Positions 8,677 to 18,170 of a stretch of 32,635 bases of DNA are shown here, in pieces (the stretch's first letter is position 1; the number at the start of each line of letters is the position of its first letter). The position numbers were made by a program, and so were the translations under genes. The notes beneath the pieces were generated by a model. That model was not told where the DNA came from, did no database searches, and saw only the letters and a list, made by a program, of their open reading frames with translations. Origin of the DNA: Candidatus Rokubacteria bacterium GWA2_73_35 (GTDB lineage Bacteria; Methylomirabilota; Methylomirabilia; Rokubacteriales; CSP1-6); the NCBI GenBank assembly GCA_001790205.1, contig MGBU01000254.1:1-32635 (forward strand). Reading direction: 5' to 3'.

Positions 8677-10509
8677 TCAGAACTCGAACTCCGAGCCGAC
8701 CACGATCTCCAGCGCGGGGCGCGGCTGGCCTCCCCGGGCCAGCCGATACACGGCCCCCGGGATGAAGTAGCCCAGCTCCGCGAAGCCGCGCAGGCGCTTG
8801 CGGATCGGGAAGTCGAGGTTCAGGTCCACCTCCCAGCCGATGTCGCGCGTCTTGCTGGTGGTGACGGACGCCCCACGGCTCCAGTCGCCCACGGGGCCCC
8901 ACCCGCGAAAGACCGCCTCGGTCGTCCAGAGCCTGGCCACCGACGCGTTCACCTTGACGTGGGCGACGGGCTCGAAGTCCAGGATCGCCCGGAGAAACGT
9001 CACGTTGGCGAGGCTGCTGTCGGCCAGGAAGAATCCCGCCCGAAGATCCTCGCTGAAGATGTTCCCGAACTTCCGGCGCTCCCTGCAGAGAAACAGCCCG
9101 ATGAAGTCGTTGACGTCGCCGGTGCGCGACAGCTTCTCCTCGGCCGTGTTGCCCGAGCCGCGACCGAATTCCAGCCCGACGGAGAGGCTCGCGAGCGGAC
9201 CGACGGCGCCGAGGCGCTGATCGCCCCTCAGCATGAGCGCGTAGGCGCTCAGGTCACGCGAGCGGGTGAACGTCCCGCCGAGGTAGATCAGGTCGCCGCT
9301 GTACGAGAGGTCGCCGGCCTTCCCGGACAGGGCGACGCCGAGCCACATCGGCTCGAAGTCGCCGTCGCGCGGCGTGGTGGTGACGTCGAAGTCCTTGTCG
9401 AGGTTCAGGTCGGGGTCGCCGTACTGGCCCGTGTCGAACGCCTTCAGGAGATAGGGCTGGAGCGTGAGGCCCCGGCCGGGTCGAACGTCGAGGTTCAGGA
9501 GCCCCGCGTGCAGGTGATTCTGCGCGCCCAGGACCGCGCTCCGATCCCCGGCGGGCGGGCCGGTCTTGCGGAACTCCACGTAGTCCTTGAATCCGCCCGC
9601 GACCGCGACATAGGCCGCGCCGGCGGCCATCCTGCCGAGCGGTGTCTCGCCGACCGGATACGTCAGCTTGAGCGCGTCGACGGGGCCCTCGAGGACGATG
9701 CCTCCGTTGCCCACCACCATGTTGTGCCGCCCGGCCTTGAGCACGAAGTCGCCCGTGTACTGGACGTACAGCTCCCTGACGAGCGCCGGGTTGACCGTGA
9801 GAAAGGTGGACCATCGGTCGAGGGTCCCCTCGCTGTCCTCCTTCCAGTCGAACACGAAGTTGCCCTTGTCGAAGACGAGGACGGCGGTGAACGGGGCGTA
9901 CTCGGCGTCGATCCTGAGCTGGAACCGCTGGTCGAAGTACACCGAGTCGTCGAATTGCCAGGACTGGGCGGCGTTGCCGAGGTCGAGGTTGTCGCGCGCG
10001 TTCAGGCGAACCTTGTACCGGCCCGAGAAGTCGAACCGGACCTTCTCGGCCGCCTCCTCGGCCTCCTTGGCCCACTTGGCGTCCTGCCGCCTCTTCCAGG
10101 TCTCCAGCTCCGTGAGTCGGCGTCTGGCTTCCTCGTCACGGCCCCGAGTGGTCTCGGGCCGGGGCACGGGCTCCTCCCACTCGTCCGTCGCCGACGGGGA
10201 GGCAGGGGCGAGACTCGTGGCGCGGGGCGCGGGGGGTTTCGCCTCGGTCGCCTTGACGGGCGGCGGAGCCGGCGCCAGCGCGGCGGGCCTCCGTTCGCCC
10301 AGGAGCCGGCCGACGAGCGCCTCCAGGTCCGCGATCCTTCGCTCGAGCCGCTGGATATGGACCGGCGTCTCCTCGCTCTTGGAGGCGGTCGGCGCTCCCT
10401 TCCCCGTGTCGGCGGCGTGCCCTGGCGCGACGAGGAGGCAGCCGATCAGGAGAAGGCCCGCGCCGGCAGAGGCGACCGACGGTCTACCGGGCTCGAACAC
10501 CGTCGACAT
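8677..10509 (-). CDS. Outer-membrane beta-barrel (porin-like) with N-terminal coiled coil
   Basis: Signal peptide, coiled-coil IQRLERRIADLEALVGRLL, alternating amphipathic strands, terminal aromatic ...VGSEFEF. Confidence 0.8.
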   Translation of the reverse strand: MSTVFEPGRPSVASAGAGLLLIGCLLVAPGHAADTGKGAPTASKSEETPVHIQRLERRIADLEALVGRLLGERRPAALAPAPPPVKATEAKPPAPRATSLAPASPSATDEWEEPVPRPETTRGRDEEARRRLTELETWKRRQDAKWAKEAEEAAEKVRFDFSGRYKVRLNARDNLDLGNAAQSWQFDDSVYFDQRFQLRIDAEYAPFTAVLVFDKGNFVFDWKEDSEGTLDRWSTFLTVNPALVRELYVQYTGDFVLKAGRHNMVVGNGGIVLEGPVDALKLTYPVGETPLGRMAAGAAYVAVAGGFKDYVEFRKTGPPAGDRSAVLGAQNHLHAGLLNLDVRPGRGLTLQPYLLKAFDTGQYGDPDLNLDKDFDVTTTPRDGDFEPMWLGVALSGKAGDLSYSGDLIYLGGTFTRSRDLSAYALMLRGDQRLGAVGPLASLSVGLEFGRGSGNTAEEKLSRTGDVNDFIGLFLCRERRKFGNIFSEDLRAGFFLADSSLANVTFLRAILDFEPVAHVKVNASVARLWTTEAVFRGWGPVGDWSRGASVTTSKTRDIGWEVDLNLDFPIRKRLRGFAELGYFIPGAVYRLARGGQPRPALEIVVGSEFEF

Positions 10510-11482
10510 CCTCGGGCCGGATCTGCCTGAATCCCTCGCCGTAGAAGAGAGGGATCCCCTTCATCTCGCCCTGGCGGCCCTTGACTCGGTCGATCGTCCG
10601 CCCGTGGGCATGGCATTGCGTGCACGCCAGCCGTTTCAGCAGCGGCTTGAAGGTGTGGGGCTCCTCGGGACGCACCGCCACGAAGAAGGGGATGGCCCCC
10701 TCGGGAAGGCGCTTCTGGACGATCCCGCTCAACGGCCCGGCGGACTCGATTCGGGCCGCGCGGAGCGCCTCCGCCTTCGCGACACACTCCCGCGTCGACC
10801 GCCCCTGCGCGAGCGCCCTGGCGAAGCACTCGACCACCGCCCGCTCGTCGGTGCCAGGCGCGGCCAGCCCCTCGGCGCGGCCCCTGTCGGCCGGCGCATA
10901 TCCCTCGTGGCACGTGACGCAGGTGATGGGGGGCAGCTCGGACTCCCGCGCCTTGCGGGCGATCTGGGGAAAGACATCGCCGATGAGGTTCCGGTTGAGC
11001 CACTTCAGGTCGTCCGGCGCCTGGGTCTTCCGGTGCCGCGCCGCGGCCTTCCTGGTTTCCGCGCTCGCCGGTGCAGCTGGCCGTCCTCGGATCCCGGCGT
11101 TCGGCTGCCCCAACAGCCGGTTCAGCTCACCGACGACGATCGTCCGCTCGTCGGCGCTCAGGGTCTCGGGGCGCGCACGCGAGAGCAGGCGTCGCACGTC
11201 CGCCTCGACCGAGAAGCCATCGAGCCGTGTCCGAAAGGACCGGAGGAACTCGACCCAGTCGGCGATCTCGTCGACGGCGAACTCCGGCGTGCCCTGCTCG
11301 ACGATCTCCAGATGCACGGCGTGGGGATGGGGGAGCTTCTTCTTCTGCGGTCGGATCTCCTCCCCCGCCCAGGTCAAAGTCCCGAGGCCCACGAGCGCAC
11401 ACACCAGGACCACCGCGCTCGCGATCCCGACGTGGCGGGGCGCGATCGGTGCCCGACCTACGTGCTCTGCACGGGCTCGCAT
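10484..11482 (-). CDS. Periplasmic diheme c-type cytochrome
   Basis: Signal/anchor segment; CVTCH and CTQCH heme-binding motifs. Confidence 0.85.
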   Translation of the reverse strand: MRARAEHVGRAPIAPRHVGIASAVVLVCALVGLGTLTWAGEEIRPQKKKLPHPHAVHLEIVEQGTPEFAVDEIADWVEFLRSFRTRLDGFSVEADVRRLLSRARPETLSADERTIVVGELNRLLGQPNAGIRGRPAAPASAETRKAAARHRKTQAPDDLKWLNRNLIGDVFPQIARKARESELPPITCVTCHEGYAPADRGRAEGLAAPGTDERAVVECFARALAQGRSTRECVAKAEALRAARIESAGPLSGIVQKRLPEGAIPFFVAVRPEEPHTFKPLLKRLACTQCHAHGRTIDRVKGRQGEMKGIPLFYGEGFRQIRPEDVDGVRAR

Positions 11483-12132
11483 AGACGTGCTCCCTCCGCG
11501 TGGCGTCCCCCGAGGTGGGCCCGCTCGCTCCGGAGGAAGGCGAGCGTGAAGTGGGCGATCGCCCTGTACCACCCGCGCCGGGCGTGCCGGATGACGTTCT
11601 CGCAGCACTCCGGGGCCCACCGCGAGAGGTGCTCCTCCAGGAACGTCCGCTGGAATTCCACGCACCGTGGGAGGGCCGCCGCGTCCCGCGTCTCCTCCAG
11701 CTCGCCCTCCAGCCTGCAGAGCGCGGCCATGAACTCCAGCTCGAGGCCCAGATGGTCCGGCATCTCGATGCAGTGATCGAGCAGGCTCAGGCCCGCGCCG
11801 CCGTAGAACCGCTCGACGGCGATGGTGACCTTGCCGCCCAACCGCTTGTCCGGGTCGAGGTAGAACGCCTCGTGGGGGATGACGCCGGAGGGTAGGACGA
11901 ACAGCGCGGCGTGCTCCGCCGCCAGCTCCTCCTCGAGACCAGGAAGCCCCGGCGTCTCGGCGAGGAACTCCCGCAGGTCGGCGGGTCCTTCCTCGCCGGG
12001 ACCGCCCGCGAAGGCGGGCACAATGCTCCCGTCCCTGATCATCCCGAGGAGGGACTCGGAGGGAGGCCTCAGGTAGAGGCTGGCGAGGAAGCGGTACTGG
12101 TGCTCGCGCTCGCTTGCAGAGGTCGGACGCAT
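11458..12132 (-). CDS. TorD/DmsD-family molybdoenzyme chaperone
   Basis: YRFLASLYLRPPSESLL, EHAALFVLPSGVIPHEAFYLDPDKRLGG, DHLGLELEFMAALC typical of TorD-like proteins; adjacent to molybdoenzyme genes. Confidence 0.88.
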   Translation of the reverse strand: MRPTSASEREHQYRFLASLYLRPPSESLLGMIRDGSIVPAFAGGPGEEGPADLREFLAETPGLPGLEEELAAEHAALFVLPSGVIPHEAFYLDPDKRLGGKVTIAVERFYGGAGLSLLDHCIEMPDHLGLELEFMAALCRLEGELEETRDAAALPRCVEFQRTFLEEHLSRWAPECCENVIRHARRGWYRAIAHFTLAFLRSERAHLGGRHAEGARLCEPVQST

Positions 12133-13325
12133 GGCTCGCGCTCCTTGAAGACGGCGGGAAGCCCCGCCAGCCGTTTCTCCTGCTGGTCCGCGCAGAGGGG
12201 ACAGATCTCGGCTCCGTCAGCCGGAAAGGCGGCACGACAGACCCGGCAGGTCGCCTTCCGGGCGCGCAGGAGCGGGACCTCCCGCCGTCCGAGAAGGGAG
12301 TCCAGCGGGGCCGTCTCCCTGGGACGAATGGCCCGGGGCGCGCACACGACCACGCACACCTGGCAGCCGGTGCACGCCCACGGCCGGAATTCCAGGACGA
12401 AGTCGTCGTCGGTCCACCGGGTCGTCAGCGCGCCCGTCGGGCAGAGCGTCGCGCACACGCCGCAGGCCGTGCACGCACGCGTCACCTCGAACGCTGCGAC
12501 CAGCCCGTCCCGGCTCGGGACCTCGATCGTCCGGGCGATCGGCGACGACGAGGGCGGGGCGCCGGACGCGCTGCGGTCTCGCGGGTGGAATCCCCGCAGG
12601 CACTCCACGAGGAGCAACCGCTTGGGACTCTCCCGGCGCTCGGCGAGGAGATCCCGAAAGCTCCGCCGTTCTCCGCCGGGGGGCCCGGGGTCCGGCGGGA
12701 GGGACGCGGCCGCCAGTCCCATGGCCTCGGCCCGCATCGCGCCGAGGAAGTCCCGCCGCGTGACCGGCCGCTCGCGCCTCCCGGGAAGATTCCGAAGCGG
12801 CACGGGCCGTCGCCGGATCGCGTCGCTTCCCCGCCCCACCAGCCCGCACAGGGCTCGTGTCCGGCCGACGACCTTCTCCAGATGAGCGACGGCCCGCGCG
12901 GACGGGCACAGCTCGCACGGCGGCTCGAGGAGCTCGGTGGCCGTCGCGCCCAGGCGGAGGGGCTCCAGCAGCAGCGCCTCGGTCACACGCCCCAGGCAGG
13001 GCACGACGAGGTCGGCCGGCGCATCGCCACGGGCGCAGCGAATCCGAAACTCGGCGGGAGGGGAGGCGCACCGGTCCCGGATCCGCGCGAGGATGGCGCG
13101 GTCGTCTCGTCCGTCGATCCGAAAGGCGCCGTTGGGACAGGCGGCGAAGCAGACCCCGCAGCCGTGGCAGCTCCCGACGATCTCCGCACCCTCGTCGCCG
13201 ATCCGGATGGCGCCCACGGGACACAGCGCGGCGCAGATCGCGCACGCCGACCTGGGCGTGCGGAAGCGTGAGCAGAGGGACCGCTCGACGACCACGGGCC
13301 GCGCCGCGCCTGGGGCGCCTTCCAC
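12069..13325 (-). CDS. Polyferredoxin (at least four 4Fe-4S motifs plus C-terminal CxxC..CxxC ribbon)
   Basis: ACAICAALCPVGAI, SCHGCGVCFAACPNGAF, ACTACGVCATLCPTGAL, ACTGCQVCVVVCAPRAI; CRVC...CPLC. Confidence 0.9.
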   Translation of the reverse strand: MEGAPGAARPVVVERSLCSRFRTPRSACAICAALCPVGAIRIGDEGAEIVGSCHGCGVCFAACPNGAFRIDGRDDRAILARIRDRCASPPAEFRIRCARGDAPADLVVPCLGRVTEALLLEPLRLGATATELLEPPCELCPSARAVAHLEKVVGRTRALCGLVGRGSDAIRRRPVPLRNLPGRRERPVTRRDFLGAMRAEAMGLAAASLPPDPGPPGGERRSFRDLLAERRESPKRLLLVECLRGFHPRDRSASGAPPSSSPIARTIEVPSRDGLVAAFEVTRACTACGVCATLCPTGALTTRWTDDDFVLEFRPWACTGCQVCVVVCAPRAIRPRETAPLDSLLGRREVPLLRARKATCRVCRAAFPADGAEICPLCADQQEKRLAGLPAVFKEREPCVRPLQASASTSTASSPAST

Positions 13326-13331
13326 GCCGAC

Positions 13332-13958
13332 CTACCTCGTGTAGAGGACCGACGGCTCGGTCGCCGTCGTTCCCCCGACGAAGCCGAGCGAGACCCTCGC
13401 GGCCCGCTTCTCCCTCATCAGCCGGATGAGGTCATCCACCTCGCCGAAGAACCGCGTCCGCGCCACGCAGGTGTCCACGCAGGCGGGGCGCAGCCCCTTC
13501 TCCAGCCGGTGCACGCAGAGGGTGCACTTCTCCATCACCTGCGCCTCCGCGTTGAACTGCGGGTGCCCGAACGGGCACGCCCAGGCGCAGTACCGGCAGC
13601 CGATGCACTTGTCCTTGTTGATGAGGACGATGCCGTCTTCCTTCCGCTTCGTGATCGCGCCGACGGGGCAGGCCGCCTGGCACGCGGGCTTGCCGCAGTG
13701 CATGCAGGGCATCGGCACGAAGTAGACGCGCAGGCCGGGCGTCTGGTGCGGGTCCCTGAACTCGCCGACCTCCACCTCGGTGACGCGGTTGTAGTCCACG
13801 CCGACCGGGGTGTTGTTCTCGGCCTTGCAGGCCATCGTGCACGCATGGCATCCGATGCAGTACTCGAGATCCACCCAGAGGGCGTACTGCTTCGGCCCCT
13901 TCTTCTTGAGGCTCGCCTGGACGGTCTCCTCGGGCATCAACGCCCCCACTTCAGCCAT
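13332..13958 (-). CDS. DmsB/PsrB/TtrB-type 4x[4Fe-4S] electron-transfer subunit
   Basis: CIGCHACTMACKAENN, CMHCGKPACQAACPVGAI, CIGCRYCAWACPFG, CTLCVHRLEKGLRPACVDTC. Confidence 0.95.
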   Translation of the reverse strand: MAEVGALMPEETVQASLKKKGPKQYALWVDLEYCIGCHACTMACKAENNTPVGVDYNRVTEVEVGEFRDPHQTPGLRVYFVPMPCMHCGKPACQAACPVGAITKRKEDGIVLINKDKCIGCRYCAWACPFGHPQFNAEAQVMEKCTLCVHRLEKGLRPACVDTCVARTRFFGEVDDLIRLMREKRAARVSLGFVGGTTATEPSVLYTR

Positions 13959-13988
13959 GGAGAGTCTCCTTTCCGCCGCGAGGGCGCT

Positions 13989-16922
13989 CTACACTCTCTC
14001 GACCTTGAGCGGCGTCCCGTAGCTCTGCGTCCCCCCGCCCACCGGGTCGAGCATCACGACGTTCTTCAAGACCGGGTCGGCCATGTACAGCGGATTGATG
14101 TGGAAGCCGGCGCCGATCCGCTCGTCCCACGGCTGCTCCTTGCCGTTCATGGCCCATTTCCGGGCCCCCGCGCCGAACCGCCCGTAGGAGTTCGACACCG
14201 AGAACAGACCCGGCCGGATCCGGCTCGTCACGCGGACCTGGAACCGGTACCAGCCGTCCCCCATGGAGTTGCCGTAGAGGGGGATGTGCTTGCTGGAAGG
14301 CGACTTCGCCTTGACCCAGTCGCCGGTCTTCACGCCCAGGCGCTCGGCGTCCACCGGGTTGATCTCGGCGTAGTTCTGCGGCCTGAGGGACGCGAGCCAC
14401 AGGTTGTTCATCGTCCGCGACTGCGTGTGGAAGGCGTCCTTGTAGGTGTGGAGCATGAAGGGATACTCGTTCCAGATCGCGGGATCGAGGGGCTGCTCGC
14501 GGCAGTCGAAGATCGTCCGATAGAGGGGAAGCCCGTCGAAGTACTTGCCCGTCATGCTGTTCCGGTTGAGGGCGACGACCTGCTGGTACGCGTAGAGGGC
14601 GCGGACCGGCCTGCCGCCGGGGAAGGCGACGTAGTCACCGGCGTACTGCCGCTTCGGGGCCGGGTTCTCGAACTTGCCGCCCAGACGGACGAGGCTGCCC
14701 TTGGGGTCCAGGCCCTCTTTGAAGTCGTAGTGCTTGTAGTACTCGTTCCAGTAGTCCCACGAGTTCATGATGTGCACGCCCGGCCCCCCGCCATCCCTGC
14801 CGAAGCCGGGGAGCCCGCACTCGAGGGCGAGGGCGATCAGGACGTCGTCCGCCATCCGCGTGTCGGGACGGATCGGCCGGTACCCGTGGGTCTTCGGATC
14901 GAAGGCGCCCACGACGGGCTGCCGCAGGCCCCAGACCTGGGTCTTCACCGGCGGGTACGTCTTGAAGCCGCCGAGCCGCTCCAGGTACTCGGTGTCGGGG
15001 AGGATGTAGTCGCAGAGCATGCTGGTCTCGCCCATGTAGGCGTCGATCGAGAAGGTCAGCGGCATCGCCTTCACGTCCAGCAGCGCCTCGACCACCGGCA
15101 CGTTGTAGGGCATCGTGTACACGGGATCGTTGTAGTAGTTGAGGTAGGCCTTGACCCGGTACGGATAACCCATCCTCACGGAGGCGAAGAACTCGGGCGT
15201 CACCGTCCGCCTCGCCAGCGGGAACCACGGCCGGGTGGCGGTCGGCTTCTTGCCCTGGTACTTCGCCTTGTGGCGGCAGACCGAGACGCCCTCGGGCTTG
15301 CGCAGCTTGCCCTTCACCCCGCCCTTGTAGGCGCCGTGGCCCGGGGTGAACCCGCCCTTCCGGTCGATGTTGTCCACGAGCATGTTCAGGACGCACACCG
15401 CCTGGCCGTTCCAGTACCCGTTGGTGTGCTGCACGGGGCCCCGGAACATCTCGATCACCGGGTGCTTCGCCGCGGAGAACTCCCCGGCGATCCGGGCGAT
15501 GGTCCCCGGCGCGATGTCGCAGGCGCGCTCGCACTCCTCGAGCGTGCGTTCCTGGACGCGCTCGCGCAGCATCCGGAAGACGGTCTTGTACTCCACGTCG
15601 CCGATCACGATCGCGGCATCCAGGTCCGCCGGCCCCTCCACCTCCTGGAGCATCCTGGGCTGGCCGTTGACCAGGACCACGAAATCGCTCTGGCCGAGAC
15701 CCGCCTCCTTCCCGGTGAGATAGATCTTCGGCTCCTTCGCGGCGCGGACGAGGTAGGTCATGTCCGTCCAGTTCCGATGCCCCCGCTTCTTCGCCACGAC
15801 CTCGTTCGGAATGGACAGGTAGTCCTTCTTGTAGCCGTTGTTCTCGATGAGCCAGCGCATCATGCCGAGGACGAAGAACGCATCGGTCGTCGGCTTGAGC
15901 GGGACCCACTCTCCCACCCCGTTGTGGGTCGCCTTGGCCGCCGCGTTGGAGAAGCGCGGGTCCACCACGACGTGCTTGAACCGCTGGGCGTAGGGACCGA
16001 GGCGCTTGGCGAACTTCTGGAGGTACCGCGCCCGGAGCTGCATCGGATAGTCGGCGGCCGTGAGGTTGGAGCCGAGGCTGATCAGGTAGTCGCAGTACTC
16101 GTAGTCGGCGTAGGCCCCGATCTCGTAGGGCGGCAGGTTCAGGACGTCCTCGACGACGTTGTAGAACGTCCCCGCGCAGCGGCTGCAGTGGTTGAGCATG
16201 TTGGGAACGCCGCAGGCCTCCACGACGAAGCGTGGCGTCAGCGGCGACTGCTCGTTCCGGCCGTGGGCCCAGACGAACTGGTTCCGCTTCGGCCCGTAGC
16301 CGCCGGGCGGTGCCTCGTCGAGGAAGTCGGACTCCTCCTTGCCGATGGCCCGGTTGTCGTTCAGGATCGACTTCAACCCCTCGACGACGCGCTGCTCCTC
16401 TCCCGCGACGTCCTTGAACAGGTGCCCGCCGTGGCAGATCTCCTTGATGGCCTGGTCCCAGGCGATCGTCTTCCACTTCCCCGCCCCGCGGGGCCCCACG
16501 CGCTTCAGCGGATGCTGGAGCCTGAAGGGGCTGTAGAGGGCGTAGATGCCGGCCTGGCCCTTGGCGCACAGCGAGCCCACATCCTTCCCCGTGAGCCCGG
16601 CGTCGAGGTCGGATTCGACGACGACGTCGCCCTTGGCGACGTAGTCGTAGTTGTTGGGATGGTAGGGATTCCCGGTCAACCGCTTCAGCTCCCCGTTCAG
16701 CACGGTCGCCTGGATCCCGCAGCCCCCGTGGCACATGAGGCACACGCTCCGGATGAGCTGGGCGTCCTCGGTCACGGCGTCGGGCTGCGAGCCCGACTTG
16801 CCCACCTGCTCCTTCCACTCCGCCGCCGCCGCTTCCCGGAAGTTCGGGGCGGCCGTGGCAGCCGCGGCCGCGGTGGCCAGCTTGAGGAATGTCCGTCGCC
16901 TCATGTCACCGCGCATGGTCAT
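13989..16922 (-). CDS. Tat-exported molybdopterin oxidoreductase catalytic subunit, TtrA/ArrA/SrrA-like clade
   Basis: Tat motif RRRTFLK; CLMCHGGC...LCAKGQAG 4Fe-4S motif; YSPFRLQHPLKRVGPRGAGKWKTI; DYILPDTEYLERLGG; ends TPLKVERV as in TtrA-type proteins. ATGA overlap with nrfD-like stop; alternative start at 16916. Confidence 0.93.
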   Translation of the reverse strand: MTMRGDMRRRTFLKLATAAAAATAAPNFREAAAAEWKEQVGKSGSQPDAVTEDAQLIRSVCLMCHGGCGIQATVLNGELKRLTGNPYHPNNYDYVAKGDVVVESDLDAGLTGKDVGSLCAKGQAGIYALYSPFRLQHPLKRVGPRGAGKWKTIAWDQAIKEICHGGHLFKDVAGEEQRVVEGLKSILNDNRAIGKEESDFLDEAPPGGYGPKRNQFVWAHGRNEQSPLTPRFVVEACGVPNMLNHCSRCAGTFYNVVEDVLNLPPYEIGAYADYEYCDYLISLGSNLTAADYPMQLRARYLQKFAKRLGPYAQRFKHVVVDPRFSNAAAKATHNGVGEWVPLKPTTDAFFVLGMMRWLIENNGYKKDYLSIPNEVVAKKRGHRNWTDMTYLVRAAKEPKIYLTGKEAGLGQSDFVVLVNGQPRMLQEVEGPADLDAAIVIGDVEYKTVFRMLRERVQERTLEECERACDIAPGTIARIAGEFSAAKHPVIEMFRGPVQHTNGYWNGQAVCVLNMLVDNIDRKGGFTPGHGAYKGGVKGKLRKPEGVSVCRHKAKYQGKKPTATRPWFPLARRTVTPEFFASVRMGYPYRVKAYLNYYNDPVYTMPYNVPVVEALLDVKAMPLTFSIDAYMGETSMLCDYILPDTEYLERLGGFKTYPPVKTQVWGLRQPVVGAFDPKTHGYRPIRPDTRMADDVLIALALECGLPGFGRDGGGPGVHIMNSWDYWNEYYKHYDFKEGLDPKGSLVRLGGKFENPAPKRQYAGDYVAFPGGRPVRALYAYQQVVALNRNSMTGKYFDGLPLYRTIFDCREQPLDPAIWNEYPFMLHTYKDAFHTQSRTMNNLWLASLRPQNYAEINPVDAERLGVKTGDWVKAKSPSSKHIPLYGNSMGDGWYRFQVRVTSRIRPGLFSVSNSYGRFGAGARKWAMNGKEQPWDERIGAGFHINPLYMADPVLKNVVMLDPVGGGTQSYGTPLKVERV

Positions 16923-18139
16923 CTCCTCCCTCTCTCGGCCGCTCGTTCGGCACGGATCTGGCCCGTGTAGATCGGCACGGTGAACTTCACCATCAGGGTG
17001 AACAGCAGGGCTCCCGTCGCCCAGATCCCCGCGGCGATGATCCCCTCGGAGACGGTCGGCCAGTACTCGTAGATCTCGCCCAGGGTGTCGGGGACGAAGC
17101 CCGGGACGACGAGGCCCATGCCCTTCTCGACGTAGACGCCGAGCACGATCAGGACCGCGCCGAGGTTGAGGAACAGGGGGCGCTCCCGGAGTCTGGGCAC
17201 GAGGAAGATCAGGAACGCGATCAGGTTGAACGCCGTCGCTTCCCAGATCCAGGGCTGGAGCATGCCCTGCCCCCGCAGGCCGAAGTAGAGGTACTCGAGC
17301 GGGGCCATGTGGACGCTGCCCGAGTAGAACTCCTTGAACATCTCCGCGCCGAGGAGCAGGACGTTGACCCCCATGGCATAGGCGATCAGCTCGGCGATCT
17401 TGAAGAGCGCCTTGTTGTCGACCTCGACGGCGGAGAACCTCCGGATGAGCTGCAGGATGATCAGCATCAGCGCCGGGCCCGAGCAGAAGGCGGACGCCAG
17501 GAAGCGCGGGGCAAGGATCGACGCGTTCCAGAACGGGCGGGAGGGCAGGCCGTTGTACAGGAACGCCGTGATCGTGTGGATGCTGACGGCCCACGGGATG
17601 GAGAGCACGATCAGCGGGAAGATGAGCGAGAGCCTGTACTCCCTTCCCGTCGCCAGCCGCCACAGCGCGTACAGGACGAGCAGCACGTTGATCGCCAGGT
17701 ACCCGAGCAGCGCGAGCGCGTCCCAGATGAAGAGCGAGCTGGGGAAGTTCATGATGCCGAGGACCGGCCAGGCGTGCCAGACCCGGAGCGGCTGTCCCAG
17801 GTCGACCATGATGAAGAGCGCGCACATGATGACCGCGGTGATCGCGACCATCTCGCCGAAGAGCACGATCTCCCGGATGGGCCTGAACTGGTAGAGGTAC
17901 GCGGGGATCACCAGCAGAATGGCCGCGGCGGCGATCCCCACGAGGAAGGTGAAGTTGGCGATGTAGAAGCCCCAGGACACCTGGTCCCGCATGGCGGTCG
18001 TGATCAGGCCCCGGTCGAGCTGGCGCACGTAGCGCGAGATCGCCAGGCCGATGAGGGCCAGGAGGAAGACCATCCAGGCGTAGTAGCGGACATCGCCTCT
18101 GACGACCCGCCCGGCGGCGGCACGGAACACGCTGAGCAT
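16919..18139 (-). CDS. NrfD/PsrC/DsrP-type integral membrane quinone-interacting subunit
   Basis: Multiple TM helices; HAWPVLGIMNFPSSLFIWDALALLGYLAINVLLVLYALW, WAVSIHTITAFLYNGLPSRPFWN typical of NrfD family. Confidence 0.92.
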   Translation of the reverse strand: MLSVFRAAAGRVVRGDVRYYAWMVFLLALIGLAISRYVRQLDRGLITTAMRDQVSWGFYIANFTFLVGIAAAAILLVIPAYLYQFRPIREIVLFGEMVAITAVIMCALFIMVDLGQPLRVWHAWPVLGIMNFPSSLFIWDALALLGYLAINVLLVLYALWRLATGREYRLSLIFPLIVLSIPWAVSIHTITAFLYNGLPSRPFWNASILAPRFLASAFCSGPALMLIILQLIRRFSAVEVDNKALFKIAELIAYAMGVNVLLLGAEMFKEFYSGSVHMAPLEYLYFGLRGQGMLQPWIWEATAFNLIAFLIFLVPRLRERPLFLNLGAVLIVLGVYVEKGMGLVVPGFVPDTLGEIYEYWPTVSEGIIAAGIWATGALLFTLMVKFTVPIYTGQIRAERAAERGRR

Positions 18140-18170
18140 GAGCGGCGCGGCTCCTCCTTGAGTCAGGGCC

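Noticed and set aside
12735-12790. Twin-arginine motif TRRDFLGAMRAEAMGLAAASLP in the polyferredoxin
   Set aside because: It lies mid-protein between two ferredoxin modules, so it cannot act as a normal Tat signal unless there is an unrecognised internal start.
16724-16744. CLMCH in MopB as a heme c site
   Set aside because: It is part of the CxxCxxxC...C 4Fe-4S motif typical of MopB enzymes.
13509-16970. 1153-aa + strand ORF opposite the MopB gene
   Set aside because: GC-rich shadow ORF: composition is His/Arg/Val/Leu/Asp-rich without domain motifs, while the antisense frame encodes a clear molybdoenzyme.
13989-17825. 1278-aa version of the MopB ORF
   Set aside because: The upstream ~300 aa is Arg/Pro-rich out-of-frame reading of the NrfD gene; the Tat signal and RBS place the start near 16922/16916.
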